Source: Ulota crispa
Taxonomy: Eukaryota > Streptophyta > Bryopsida > Orthotrichales > Orthotrichaceae
Direction: 5' to 3'
Assembly: GCA_963920765.1 (NCBI GenBank)
Contig: OY987251.1
Location: 5,272,501 to 5,336,500 of the forward strand
Length of the DNA stretch: 64,000 bases
Below are positions 54,293 through 64,000 of this stretch, piece by piece (the first letter of the stretch is position 1; each line of letters starts with the position of its first letter). The notes under the pieces are model-generated. The model did no database searches, was not told the DNA's origin, and saw only the letters and a program-made list of their open reading frames with translations. A program made the position numbers and the translations under genes.

Positions 54293-57180
54293 AGAGTGTA
54301 CAAAAGTGAACTCCATAATGTCAAAGTATGTCAATATAACTCCATGTTTTGGGCAGCTATTACGAAATCCTTCTATAAATCTGCAGTAACTACTTTATAA
54401 GCCTGTTCAGATATCCATCTATATATCAACAATTATTTAGGTCATGAATTTAGTAAGTAACATGCATTTGGAAAAGTAATTAAATTTCTAGAAACTGATA
54501 CGTCCTTATAGTTTGGCAAAAGAACATTGAAAGATTTTATGGCAACATGAATTTTAAAAAGCAAAAAAAGATAGTGCTTCAACAAGAAAATAATTCAATC
54601 TGGTATCCTGGTACGGTTTCAATCTTGCTAGAGTACTGGAGTATCCAAAATCAATCACTCAAATCCTCTGCCAATACGTAAGTTAGAATGTTAGATGCAA
54701 AGAGAGTTCACCAAATTATTTAAAATAGACTAAACCTGGCCTTTTCCCAGATCATTTAAATATGATAATTATTTCTGTTATTAGTACTCATTCCAAACAC
54801 AAAAGAGGCTACTATCATGATGGGTCTACTTAAATTCTCCTATTTCTCATCACCTAACAAGTGATCCCCAATGTGATATTCATTATTAGCGTAAGTGGCT
54901 AAAAATAATGCGCTAAATTTGCTAGAAAAGTAAGAAGTCAAGATTCACACTACGTATAATAATGTTCACATTTCTTTTGGTAGCTGCACAAGGATTTGGG
55001 CACATTTATAATAACTGCACCTAACAAATGAATAAACAAGTGGGAAATGATGACTAAAATGAAGCTTTGGGAATAAAACAACTTCAAAAACGGCGTACAG
55101 TTTATTGTCCATGTCCGTTGGCTTGGCTTTGTTTTGTTTTTAGGGTAAAAAAATCCAATTCAAATGAAGTTATTTTATTGGAGGGGATTGTCCACCTTGG
55201 TTTGATGCTATAAGCAGTGATGAGTCTGATGACCTTCATAATGAATTCAAGTGGCTAAAAACCCCTGCTAAACGTGCTAAAACATTCAAACTTAGGAATG
55301 TGGAGTTCTTGCCATAATTTTCCAAAAATAATGTTGGTAAAAGTTTGGAACTTTACATATAAAGGCACAAAATCACCAAACAATTACAAGTTGAGGTGTA
55401 CTCACAGTTATATCATGACTCTATTGAACAAGCATGCCATTAGGCATAAAGAAGGTCCACCTTAAAAAATGTGGGAAAATTCGTTGTGGAGTAAAAGTGC
55501 GCATGGAAAGTGTGGTGAGAAGGAACAAAAAAAATCCATATAGAGTTCTTGGTAAGAGGTTCTTGGGAGTAACTTACATGAAGTAAGGCAATGGGTGGCA
55601 AGCATTTGGCGATAGTTTGTCAACAAGCACTAGGTAACTATTGGTTGACACTTGGGAGTTATTGGTTGACAGTTCATAGAAGCTAGTGGTGATGTGCGGC
55701 TTATACTGTAGTTGAGAGTCAATTGTGAACAAAGGATAGCCATTGTGTTGTAGGTGTGCGATATTTATAATTAGCTGTTAGGAAGTCAGCAAAGGGCAAT
55801 AACAATATTGTGGGAGTGCACCTATTTGTAATTGGTAGCAAAGAACAACAAAAATATTGTGAGTGCGTTCCTCTTTACAAGTACTCTGACTTTGTGTACA
55901 ATTATTTTGTGATTTCATGACCTCATTTTTAATTCCCCCAACAAGTTACAACTTAGCCACATTTGAATGCACTCTTCAAACAAAGTGAGATGCAAAGCAT
56001 CATTGACTTGGCTTGTTTGCTAAAGGGAATGCTAAATTGTGAGCATGGATCCATGAGTCTGTGAGTTGTGAGCCTAGATTTTTAGTCAAAATATTAAACA
56101 TCATTTATAAATGTGTACATAGGGCCTTATAATTATACATTGTAAATGTTTAGCTCTTGAAAAACTTGTTGTTTTATAAAAATTTCTAATTGGTTTTGAG
56201 CTCAAAATTGGTTTTGCTCACAAAATCTTGGCTCACCGTTCTTGGGCCCACTATTTTTTGCTCACAAAATAGAATTGTCCTTTGCTAAGATGCAACTACT
56301 CCCAATCGTTTCCATACTCAAAACTTTGACAACCTAGCATCTCAAAATCTCAAAAACAATTGGACGCAAAAAATAATTACTATTAATGAGGTTAGTTTTT
56401 GCCTTCCATGATGAATTGTGTTTCCATCATAACACTAAAATCACTATGACCTTTATAATATCACATCTTCAATCTGTGTGATATTATAGAAACTAAGGAG
56501 ATAGTTGTTGAAGTTGAGGTGATATTAAAGAGGATGCATAGAGTGATGTTAAAGAGGTCTCACTTTTATTGCTTCTCTTTGCTTCACACTTCCTTGCTTT
56601 TCAAAATTTTGTGATTTTGGGAAACGTTAAACTTTCATGATTTCACTTTTCTATTGCTATTACCAAATGATTTGAAACATTTGTTACATTGAAGTAATTT
56701 TGAATTTCACAACAATTCTAATGGTGAGTGCATATTGTAGCAAGCGCCAACCACTAATGTAGGAGGTTCTAAAAGCGTGTAGGCTCTAAAATGGCACACC
56801 TCTTGTAAAATGCCTAGTTGTATTTTAAAGCAAAATTTCAATGAATAGGTGTTCTATTCCTACTTTTGAGCAGGTTTAGTGCAACCAGCTGGTTAAGAAG
56901 ATACAATTAGGTCATAGGGATTGGAAAAAAGCTAAATTGGCTAAGATTCAATGGGTTTTGTGAAGAGATAGGGTGGGAGATCCAAATATGTGGGTGAATA
57001 CTATAAAAGGAAAGAATTTTAAACATGGAAGGACCCACTGCAAGGAGCGTGAGAGTCCCGGCCAAGTTGGTCATGTAAGTTTCTATTTTTTGTTTTGCTT
57101 GTGTTTATAATATAGTGATATATTACTATTTGTTGTGTTGAGTATGCATGTGTTGCAAATTGGATTGTATGAATGATTGT
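54293..57180. other. Longest stretch with little recognised repeat
   Basis: About 2.9 kb with no transposon ends found. Repeated words occur (for example GTGAGCATGG and TGTGAGTTGTGAGCC near 56040-56070, with GCTCACAAAATCTTGGCTCAC at 56220), hinting at an undefined element. No frame exceeds 65 codons and no splice-consistent exon chain was recognised. Confidence 0.5.
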
Positions 57181-58324
57181 AATGCCGAATGTTCAAACTG
57201 GACGGAACCAAGTGGTGAGAAATTGTGTTATGAATGAGTTTGATTCCTAATTGTGGAACCCAAATGAAATCTTGAGTGAAGGATTTCAGAACCCAAGTTG
57301 AGAGAGATTTTGAGTGTTGAAAATTGTGTGTCTACTTAGGTGAATTTTCTTTATGTGTGTGAGAATTATCATTGAGTTTGTATGACTGCAAGTTAATAAA
57401 TCAAATTGGTTTGAATGCCAAGTGCATGCGAGTGTGTATTAATTCCTAATTGAGTTGAATCTGTGGGTGGGAAAGAGTCTTGAGGAATGCTTGTTTCCTT
57501 TATGTCGTTGTAGTGGAATTAAAGCAAATTGGAAATGAGTGAATATTTCATGCCTAATAGGAAGTGATTGGATATTAACCATTGAGTGGGTATGAGTAGA
57601 AAGAACACTGGTTGAGAGTGACATAAGGCGATTTGGAGCGAAAAGGAATAAATAAATTAAATCCGAGTTGTGAGTGGATAAGCCGAGTTGGAAAGTAAGG
57701 GTATTGAGAGAAGATTACCAGCCAAGTCGGAGTGAAACCATGAAGTTTGAAGGAGAATATTCCAAGTTGATAGAGAGTATGTAAAGAATAAAATACCAAA
57801 CTTGGAGAGTGATTGATGAGTGACTAAAAGAATAATCAATTCCTACTTGTGAGTAAAAGTCGAGTGACTGTGAGTTCTATATTCACAACTTGGAGTAAAA
57901 AGAGGAAATTTGATGCTGCAAAACTGGATAATAAAGATTGTTGCTGATTGGAAGACAAAAGTATAAAGCTAAAGAATTTGGACAAATGGGAGAAAAAGAT
58001 AAAGAATGGAGAAAGAAAGCTTGAAGATTTGAAGATTGTTGGAGGTTAAAGAAAAAGAAAGCAATCACATTTGAGTATTCTAACTCTACTTGGGTATTCT
58101 TTTAAGAGTGAAACATCCTAATAGTAATTAGGAGCCTAGTCATGATTCGATTAATAAAGGAATTTCCTACTCGGGTTTTAAGTACAATTGAAAGAGTTTT
58201 GCAAACCTATGAGAAATAGTCTCCCTGAACAAACTCATCCCTAGATTAGGGTTACAACAGAGTAATCCAAATATTACTCTATACCTCCTCAAATGTACTT
58301 TGTTTATACATGTTGTTTTTCATA
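57180..58324. other. Purine-rich tract on the plus strand
   Basis: From about 57180 to 58060 the plus strand is strongly enriched in A and G with recurrent GAGTTG, GAGTGA and AAGTTGGAG words (for example CCGAGTTGGAAAG, GCCAAGTCGGAGTG). Minus-strand frames here are Ser/Phe/Leu-rich, reflecting composition. It may be an LTR or leader of a retrotransposon, but no LTR pair or primer-binding site was found. Confidence 0.45.
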
Positions 58325-59760
58325 GCCTTGCAACAATGTATAGTGCCCTCCAACAAGTCCTTGTTACACCATGTTTTGCCATTCAAAGAACTTTGCTAAT
58401 ACAGAAAGTAATTGATATTTTGTTGTTTTAAATCATAGAAATCTGATTCTTATGCAATCCCAATCAAGCATACCAAATTTTGTTTCCTTGAAACCAAAAC
58501 CCCATTTCTGATGAATTATTTTGTATTAAACTCATGGTTTTACATAATAATTGATAAAAAAATATTGGTGATGATTTTTTTGAGATTTGATTGCATGAGT
58601 GTGTAGGAAACATCCATACACACACCTTTTATGCTAAAAAAACCCCCTTTAAGTAACAAAAAAATGTTTTACAAAGGTTTCAATGTGACATGTGATATGC
58701 CCAAGTTTTGTAAAATAAATATTTTGGTTTTTTAACTAACTTTTCACCAAATAAACATAACATCATGTTCAAAGGTACAAACTTAGTCACAATGTATAAA
58801 CCAAATAGCAAAATTATTATATTATGTATTAGCAAAATTCTTTGAATGACAAAATAGGGTGTTTGAGGGCTTGTTGGAGGACAGTGTATAGTACCCTCAA
58901 GAAAGTCTACGTACCACCCTTTTTTGACATCCAAAGAAGTATGTATAACAAAGAACATAACTAGCATTTCATTCTCACATTGTTATTATGCAGTCCTCAT
59001 GCAATCTTGATCAAGCATACCAAAGTTTAGTGACTAAAACCCAAAATCCTATTTTTGGTAAATAGTTTTGCGTCAAAATCATGGTTTTACAAGAAAATTG
59101 ATCAAAAAACATTGGTGGTGAATTTTTGTGATTTGATTGCATGGATTTGTAGGAGACATCAAACGCACATCTTTCTTTCAAACAAACATTTTCAGAAGAT
59201 TCAAAACTCCTTCTATGGAGTTTTTAATGTTAGGGTGATCATGACCAAATTTAGTAAAATACATATTTCTTCATGAAACTTAGTTTTTGAGAGACATATC
59301 ATCATGTTTAAAGGTACAAACTTAATCACAAATGTATGAGTCAAATAACAAAAACTAATTTTCATGAAGAAATATGTATTTTACTAAATTTGGTCGTTAT
59401 CACCCTAACATGAAAATCTCTATAGAAGGAATTTTGAACTTTTTAAAATGTTCGTTTGAAAGAAAGATGTGCGTTTGATGTCTCCTACATGTCCATGCAA
59501 TCAAATCTCAAAAATTCATCACCAATATTTTTTGATCTACTTTCTTGTAAAACCATGATTTTGACGCAAAACTATTTACTAAAAATAGGATTTTGGTTTT
59601 TAGTCACTGAACTTGGGCATGCTTGATCAAGATTGCATGAGGATTGCATACTAGCAATGCGAGAATGAAATGTCAGTTATATTCCTTGTTATACATATTT
59701 CTTTGGATGCCATAAAAGAGTGGTACGTAGACTTTCTTGAGGGTACTGTATTGTACAACA
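58325..59760. repeat. Cluster of two M-type palindromes
   Basis: A degraded palindrome at about 58325-58895 (AGTGCCCTCCAACAAG against CTTGTTGGAGGACAGTG) is followed by a better one at about 58890-59760, whose arms share AGAAAGTCTACGTACCACCC, CAAGCATACCAAAGTTTAGT and TTTGCGTCAAAATCATGG. Both are homologous to palindrome M1 (TTGATTGCATGGATTTGTAG and similar). Mirror-image short frames are not genes. Confidence 0.75.
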
Positions 59761-59774
59761 AGCAATATACATTT

Positions 59775-60197
59775 GAGAGGGTGCACCATTTAGAGCCCTA
59801 TGGCCTTTCCACTTGAAAATAAAGCTCCAAAAAATATGAATTAACCCTTAAACGTCCACAGGGCATAGTATATACGCTGACATATAATTGTCATTTGTTA
59901 CCAATCAGAAATTTTAATTTGGGATCTCAAGTAGCTCACTAAAACCGCATTGATCTATTCTCCAACTTTTTTGTTGATCTCAAATGTAGTAGAGGTGTGA
60001 ATCCATTCCAAACACAAGAAAAATACCCCGTATTGTATTGGTCGCAACGGCACGCTAGAACGTTTAGGGGTTAACTCGGGTTAGATGCCAATTCCTCTTG
60101 CCTTTCAAAGAAAATTTACTGAAAAACATTTCAAGAAGTGTCACCTCCGCAAAATTCAGTTTCAGCCCTTAGATGCTCCATTCATGAGCCTCCTACC
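59775..60197 (-). mobile_element. MITE family N, copy 3, split by T20
   Basis: Minus-strand copy: AGAGCCCTATGGCCTTTCCA at the left, TTCCTCTTGCCTTTCAAAGA and GAGCCTCCTACC at the right. The left end is truncated. T20 (59841-60074) interrupts it between ATATGAA and CTCGGGTTAGATGCC, positions that are adjacent in copies 1 and 2. Confidence 0.8.
59841..60074 (+). mobile_element. TTAA element T20 with empty-site evidence
   Basis: TTAA at 59841-59844 then CCCTTAAACGTCC; right end GAACGTTTAGGGG then TTAA at 60071-60074. Full-length partner of T2. The host MITE copies without it read ATGAAACAACTTGGG (copy 2, complement) where this locus reads ATGAATTAA [element] TTAACTCGGG, so the insertion duplicated just four bases. 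Confidence 0.9.
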
Positions 60198-60956
60198 GTA
60201 GTGATCACTAAAAAGAAGATGAAAAATGATTTTCTTACATCCAGCAGGCTATATTTTTGTCATTCATCGGACAGAGCCAAACAGAATTGTCTCCCTTCAG
60301 GGAGCAGCAACAAGTCTCCAAAAGCCTCATCACCAGATTCTGTGCAGAGAAGACGACCTCGTCTTTCAAGTTTCTACACGCTGGCCATGGGGAATCAGTC
60401 CTCCCCTTGTTTCGTGATTCTGCAGAATCTTTTGTTCTTCTCATTTTCTCCGTATCAAATGAGGGCATCGTCTTCGTGTCATCTATGTAATCAGCTCTTG
60501 CTCGGTATTACAAGGTTTTTAGGAAGCCTTTTCACAATCCAGAATAATCCTCCCGCTTTGTCGAGACAGCAAAGTGGAGCAAGCGTGACAAGGGAGAAAC
60601 AAAGCAGCAACCACTGGTTAGAGAATAACTCACAAAACCTGATTACGTTATGGAATGGACGTTGGGAGGAGTGTTGCTGGATATAATTTGCTGTTCCCAC
60701 TTGTGGCTCCCGTCGCTTGCTGGGATCAACGGATTATATCCTGCAACGCTCCTCCCAACGTCCATTCTATAGTACATTATTGAAGCCTAGTGAGGCAGAA
60801 GAAGACAAAGAATGACTTTGGTGTTGAAACCCTTGTGATCGTGAACGAGGAGGAGTCTGTTGGTGCCTGCACGCTAAAGTTCGGAGGGTGTGACTTTGTT
60901 TGGTGTCGTCAGATTGAAAAGGAGCATATCTTGTAGGTCAAACTCCACTAAGGGAT
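60198..60956. other. GC-richer stretch with open frames, no gene called
   Basis: A 182-codon plus-strand frame (60138-60686) starts inside MITE N, and competing frames exist on both strands, so none is supported as coding. No known domain is visible in any of them. The stretch is free of recognised repeats except for the hairpin at 60649-60771. Confidence 0.5.
60649..60771. ncRNA. Candidate small-RNA hairpin (39-nt arms, 45-nt loop)
   Basis: The left arm 60649-60687 and right arm 60733-60771 pair at 36 of 39 positions, with core GGACGTTGGGAGGAGTGTTG against CAACGCTCCTCCCAACGTCC. Arm and loop lengths fit a plant microRNA precursor, and the surroundings are not repeat-derived as far as I can see. 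Equally it could be a small MITE or chance inverted repeat. I do not recognise the arm as a known miRNA family. No promoter evidence. Confidence 0.35.
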
Positions 60957-61262
60957 AGTGAAAATATTTTGGATGGAGTGGCCTTAGTAGCAAGGATGGC
61001 TACATTTTTTTGCAAATGTAAAGTTGGATGCCTCCAACCTTTCATCAAATCTAATTCTCATGATGGTTTTGTGAGAAATTAGAATATCACACCAATAGAA
61101 TGAGGCGACATCAAATGGAATTGTGAAAATCAGGCTCTTACTCCCAAATCCATGTATAAAAGTTAGCTAAATATTTTAAATTTTTTCAAAAAATAGTATA
61201 GAACAATTAGTAAGACCAATTTTGGTTTAGCAAAAAGGCGATAATTAGCACAAAATAATTTC
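60957..61262 (+). repeat. Dispersed repeat R, copy 2
   Basis: Direct copy of 31537-31866: GAAAATATTTTGGATGGAG, AGCAAGGATGGCTACATTTT, CATGATGGTTTTGTGAGAAA, CCATGTATAAAAGTTAGCTA and ATTAGCACAAAAT. Ends undefined. The next 230 bp to 61493 is unclassified. Confidence 0.7.
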
Positions 61263-61493
61263 ACTACTCGGGGATCGACGTGCAAGCTCATCTGAGTGAT
61301 GTGGCATCTACATTGATAAGCTTACTACGCCTGCTGCAACGTGCAAGACAGAAGAGCCACAAGGGTTTCCAGAATTAGGTCAAGAAAAGAGCTCTAACCC
61401 TAACCCTATCAAATTTCTCTCGTCCAATTTGACCAAAAATTGATTTGTTCCAATAGCAACTTCACAAAATAAAGATTTCGAAGTAGTGTAGTG

Positions 61494-62095
61494 TACACTA
61501 AGTAGTGCATTTAGTATAGGGCAATGTTTGAGGAGAGGATTGCACAAAATAAAGGGCCGACTAGGAGGGCGGAGCCCAACAAGGAGACCCTTTATTTTGC
61601 TGAATACCTGCCAACAAGGGGCATTGTCCGGCGTAAACCACTGCATGGATGTTTGGATGAACATGTAAGTTTTTGGATGAAGAATCTGTAATCCTTGGTT
61701 ATGCAGGTTTTTTGCAAAACACTTCAAAATCCCTAATTTTACAGTAGAATCAGCCCAGGATATGAACGGCAAATATCCTTGGGGTGTGATGGTTTATGGT
61801 TACCTTGACAATTAGGTTGCCTTACCTTGTAAAGTTACCTCATAACTCATTGCTTGGTCACTTGGAGGTACATGCTATTCTCAAATTATTAGGATTTCAC
61901 ATGGTTTACGGCCTAAACAATGTTAGTTTGTATTTCTGCAGTGTAGTTGTTGTTGCCTAGTCCTTATTGTTGTTAAAAATTGTTTATTGCAATAAATATT
62001 GATTATATTTGTTGTAGTATCATTAAGTATTTATATACAGTAGGGTAAAATGCCAAATGTTAATGTGGGGCAACCTAAATGCACTATTTATTGTA
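61494..62095 (+). mobile_element. TA-flanked MITE family G, copy 4, with internal insertion
   Basis: Left end CACTAAGTAGTGCATTTAG after TA, right end GGGGCAACCTAAATGCACTA. From about 61795 (GACAATTAGGTTGCCTTACC) it is colinear with copies 1 and 2. Roughly 61520-61790 is extra sequence without recognised ends. The 130-codon minus-strand frame (61380-61772) crosses the element boundary, so it is not supported. Confidence 0.7.
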
Positions 62096-62367
62096 ACGTC
62101 CTCGTGAAACTGAATCTGCGAAAATTAGGTCACATGGGGTCCAATTTTTGCTCCATCTGTGCTTGTAGCTTCGAATCCTTTGTTTGGCACGCGTGCATCG
62201 TCGTTGACAGGGCTTGCTCCAACCGTTCAAACAAAGTAGGAGCGAGTCTTACGATGATTCATGACAAACCGAGGAAGTACAGTAGCAAAAATTGTTTTGG
62301 GTTATTGTTACAGTCGCCATTGGTAAAGCCAGTTTCATGGCAAGAATTGTGGACATCATTGGTTAAA

Positions 62368-62689
62368 GGGAAAATTTCATGGGTACCCCTGAAGTTTGCA
62401 ATATTTGTATATATACCTTTGCTTTTTCAGAAATTACACAAATATTCTTGGACCAAAATTTTGAGGCGTTTGTTTTGTTGTGCATGTCACTTCCCTTCTT
62501 CATTTATATGTATGTTGTTTCTTTTTTGTTTCATTAAATTTCCTTCTTCAACATTAGTCATGTAGGAAGTACAAGCACAACAAATAAATGTCTAAAAATT
62601 ATGGTCCAAGGGCATTTGAGTAATTTCTGAAAAAGCAAGGATATCTATATAAATATTGCAAACTTTAGGGGTATTCATGAAATTTTCCC
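62368..62689. mobile_element. Mutator-like MITE family J, copy 2 (9-bp duplication)
   Basis: Left end GGGAAAATTTCATGGGTACC, right end GTATTCATGAAATTTTCCC. The flanks TTGGTTAAA and TTGATTAAA form a 9-bp duplication with one mismatch. Interior matches copy 1 (TTTTTCAGAAATTACACAAA, CAACAAATAAATGTCTAA). A 171-codon frame at 62050-62565 runs from MITE G into this element and is rejected. Confidence 0.83.
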
Positions 62690-63796
62690 TTGATTAAACA
62701 AGTGCAGTCAGGTTTTCCTTCTTGACAAAAGCAAGCAAATTGAGATCTATTAAGTGCTTCTAAAACATGCAATGGTGGAGAATGGAGAATGAGTTTACTC
62801 AAAAAATGGTGATACATTAAGAAAGCAAGTTACATTCACACACTTAATCAAGGTTTACAACTACAAAGAAGATGAAAACAAGAAGATGAAAAAGAGACAT
62901 GGGGACAAATTTCACATGCTAAATCTTTCTCATGCCCACTCTTCTCCTTCAGAGGTGACAAGAATAAGTTCTCAATCTTCAGAGAATGGGTCCTCCACAA
63001 ATCTAGGAGAGAGTGCCACAACCCCCATTCTCTGGAGATTGAGAATGTGGTGAAGGTGTGACTGCCCCTATTATAAAAAGTTATAAACCAAGTGATATTT
63101 TTGAAAGGTGGATGGTTACGAGAGAAGTTAAAAAAACGTGAACTCAAGATTTCGGAACGTAAAACTCAGCGAAGGTTTTGCAAATTGCGCCTGAGGGAGT
63201 TGTCTCTTGAAACATTCTGGTCATTGTAGTGGTGAAAGAATGTTCCAGAGCTGCATATTGTTTTGACAAGTCTGAAGAAACTGGCTGAACTCTCTTCCCA
63301 GAAGAAAGCAGGATGAGGTTACCATCATTAGGCCTTGGAATACATATTTCGCAAAGCTCCATCAAATTTTCATGCCATGCTTAACCCTAATTCTGGCCCC
63401 AAGGCAAATCTGTGTCGTGCATAGGGCAGGGTCACAGTGATCAGGAGATAATCTACTTTTCTGCACATTCTCCAGACCTAATTCTCCAAGCATGGACTGT
63501 CTCTGCCCCGTTCAGTTGATATGGGTCATATGCATATTGGCAAAACTTCCAATTTTTCTTTGTTTTGCAATATGGTCTTTAACCAAGCGCTGGGGTCAAC
63601 GTGCCTACACAAGCCCCCATGTATGAGCAGGGACGTGAAATTTATTATTTTGACAAAAAATTCTTGCTCACAGCTCATCACTCATGTAATAGCATGGGAG
63701 TGACTAGGGAGACACCCCCTAGTTGCTATGTGTACACCCCCTATAGCTCAACCTATTAAATTTGAGATTATTATTATTTTGAAATATGAAATAAAA
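62690..63796. other. Unclassified DNA, no gene called
   Basis: Moderate base composition. Minus-strand frames at 62848-63147 and 63144-63365 (73 codons) abut, but no domain is recognised and no splice or start context supports a gene. A short hairpin at 62969-63045 is listed separately. Confidence 0.45.
62969..63045. ncRNA. Candidate small-RNA hairpin (22-nt arms)
   Basis: The left arm 62969-62990 and right arm 63024-63045 pair at 21 of 22 positions, core CTCAATCTTCAGAGAATGGG against CCCATTCTCTGGAGATTGAG, with a 33-base loop. Pairing is weaker outside the core. Size fits a plant microRNA precursor, but the family is not recognised and chance or a MITE remnant is possible. Confidence 0.3.
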
Positions 63797-64000
63797 TCAA
63801 AACAAATTTGTACTGCACATTTACATCTACAGGTGTTGCAAACGTATAACAAACATGTCTCATTTGTGACATGGTCAAAAGTTAAACTTATAAATGAAGG
63901 GAGCTATTGGTTTAACTCTTGACCATATCACAAATGAGACATATTTGTTATATTTTTGCAATGCTTGTAGATGCATGTATGCACTAAAATATTGTTTTGA
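63797..64000. repeat. Palindrome at the window edge
   Basis: The left arm from about 63797 (TCAAAACAAATTTGTACTGC, AACATGTCTCATTTGTGACA) returns as the complement at 63910-64000 (GTTTAACTCTTGACCATATC, ending ATTGTTTTGA). Arms are about 90 bp with a 22-base loop near 63898. It may extend beyond the window. Probably a foldback MITE; the 64-codon frame across it is not a gene. Confidence 0.75.

Noticed and set aside
60138-60686. Longest open frame of the window, 182 codons, plus strand
   Set aside because: It begins inside MITE N, overlaps other open frames on both strands, and shows no recognisable domain.
61395-61412. Telomere-like AACCCTAACCCTA
   Set aside because: Only two units, too few to be an interstitial telomeric repeat.
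61380-61772. 130-codon minus-strand frame
   Set aside because: It crosses the left terminal repeat of MITE G copy 4 and has no known domain.
62050-62565. 171-codon plus-strand frame
   Set aside because: It starts in the right end of MITE G copy 4 and runs into MITE J copy 2, so it is a chance frame across transposon boundaries.

Overview
This window reads as plant nuclear DNA, most likely flowering plant, from a large, AT-rich, gene-poor, transposon-dominated region. The plant call rests on terminal signatures of DNA transposons common in angiosperms. These are a Stowaway-type element (CTCCCTTTGTCCC ends, TA duplication), an Emigrant-like pogo element (CAGTAGAACCCCTCTAAAC end), CACTA elements (CACTACAAGAAAA), PIF/Harbinger-like elements (GAGCATCTCC ends at TTA), and Helitron 3' ends (GC hairpin then CTAG). 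I could not identify the species. I found no protein-coding gene, rRNA, tRNA, CRISPR array or bacterial-type signal that I can defend. All open frames are short, and most lie inside repeats or are mirror images of each other in palindromes.

The main content is a group of about 20 elements of 0.2-1.3 kb that share one signature: the tetranucleotide TTAA on each side and inner ends reading CCCCTAAA or a close variant (CCCTTAAA, CCCATAAA). Elements with quite different interiors use the same ends. Two related empty sites within the window (T14 against 44745-44935; T20 against the N1 and N2 copies) show that the target is a single TTAA-like tetranucleotide that is present on both sides after insertion. 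TTAA duplication with CCC-starting ends is the classic pattern of piggyBac-type elements, which as far as I know are not an established part of flowering-plant genomes. This is the best candidate for something undescribed here; no transposase is visible in the window, so the superfamily is inference.

Layout: 1-2.3 kb, a repeat fragment, then an hAT-like element (8-bp duplication) holding a small Helitron. 2.3-11.1 kb, a foldback MITE and TTAA elements T1-T8, some back to back. 12-19.3 kb, two long Mutator-type foldbacks (9-bp duplications), T9, a Stowaway, two tandem TA-flanked MITEs and a G-rich patch. 19.3-23 kb, a Harbinger element, a CACTA MITE, and Helitrons and MITEs set in TA/TG microsatellites. 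24.6-29.4 kb, TTAA elements T10-T13. 30-33.6 kb, a palindrome invaded by an Emigrant-like element that itself holds another MITE, then a Harbinger element invaded by T14. 35.3-38.1 kb, a large near-perfect palindrome of about 180-bp tandem units, with an N gap that looks spurious. 39.6-44.3 kb, a TIR element and a 2.9-kb CACTA-like element carrying a 10-bp tandem array, a MITE and a tRNA-derived SINE. 44.3-54.3 kb, Harbinger elements and T15-T19. 54.3-58.3 kb, the least repetitive stretch, including a purine-rich tract. 58.3-64 kb, palindromes, a MITE invaded by T20, two short RNA-like hairpins and a palindrome at the window edge.

No genes work together here; the biology is transposition. Large inverted repeats are unusually dense and could yield double-stranded RNA if transcribed. 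Coordinates come from reading the sequence by eye, so most boundaries are good to a few bases but internal homology limits are approximate.
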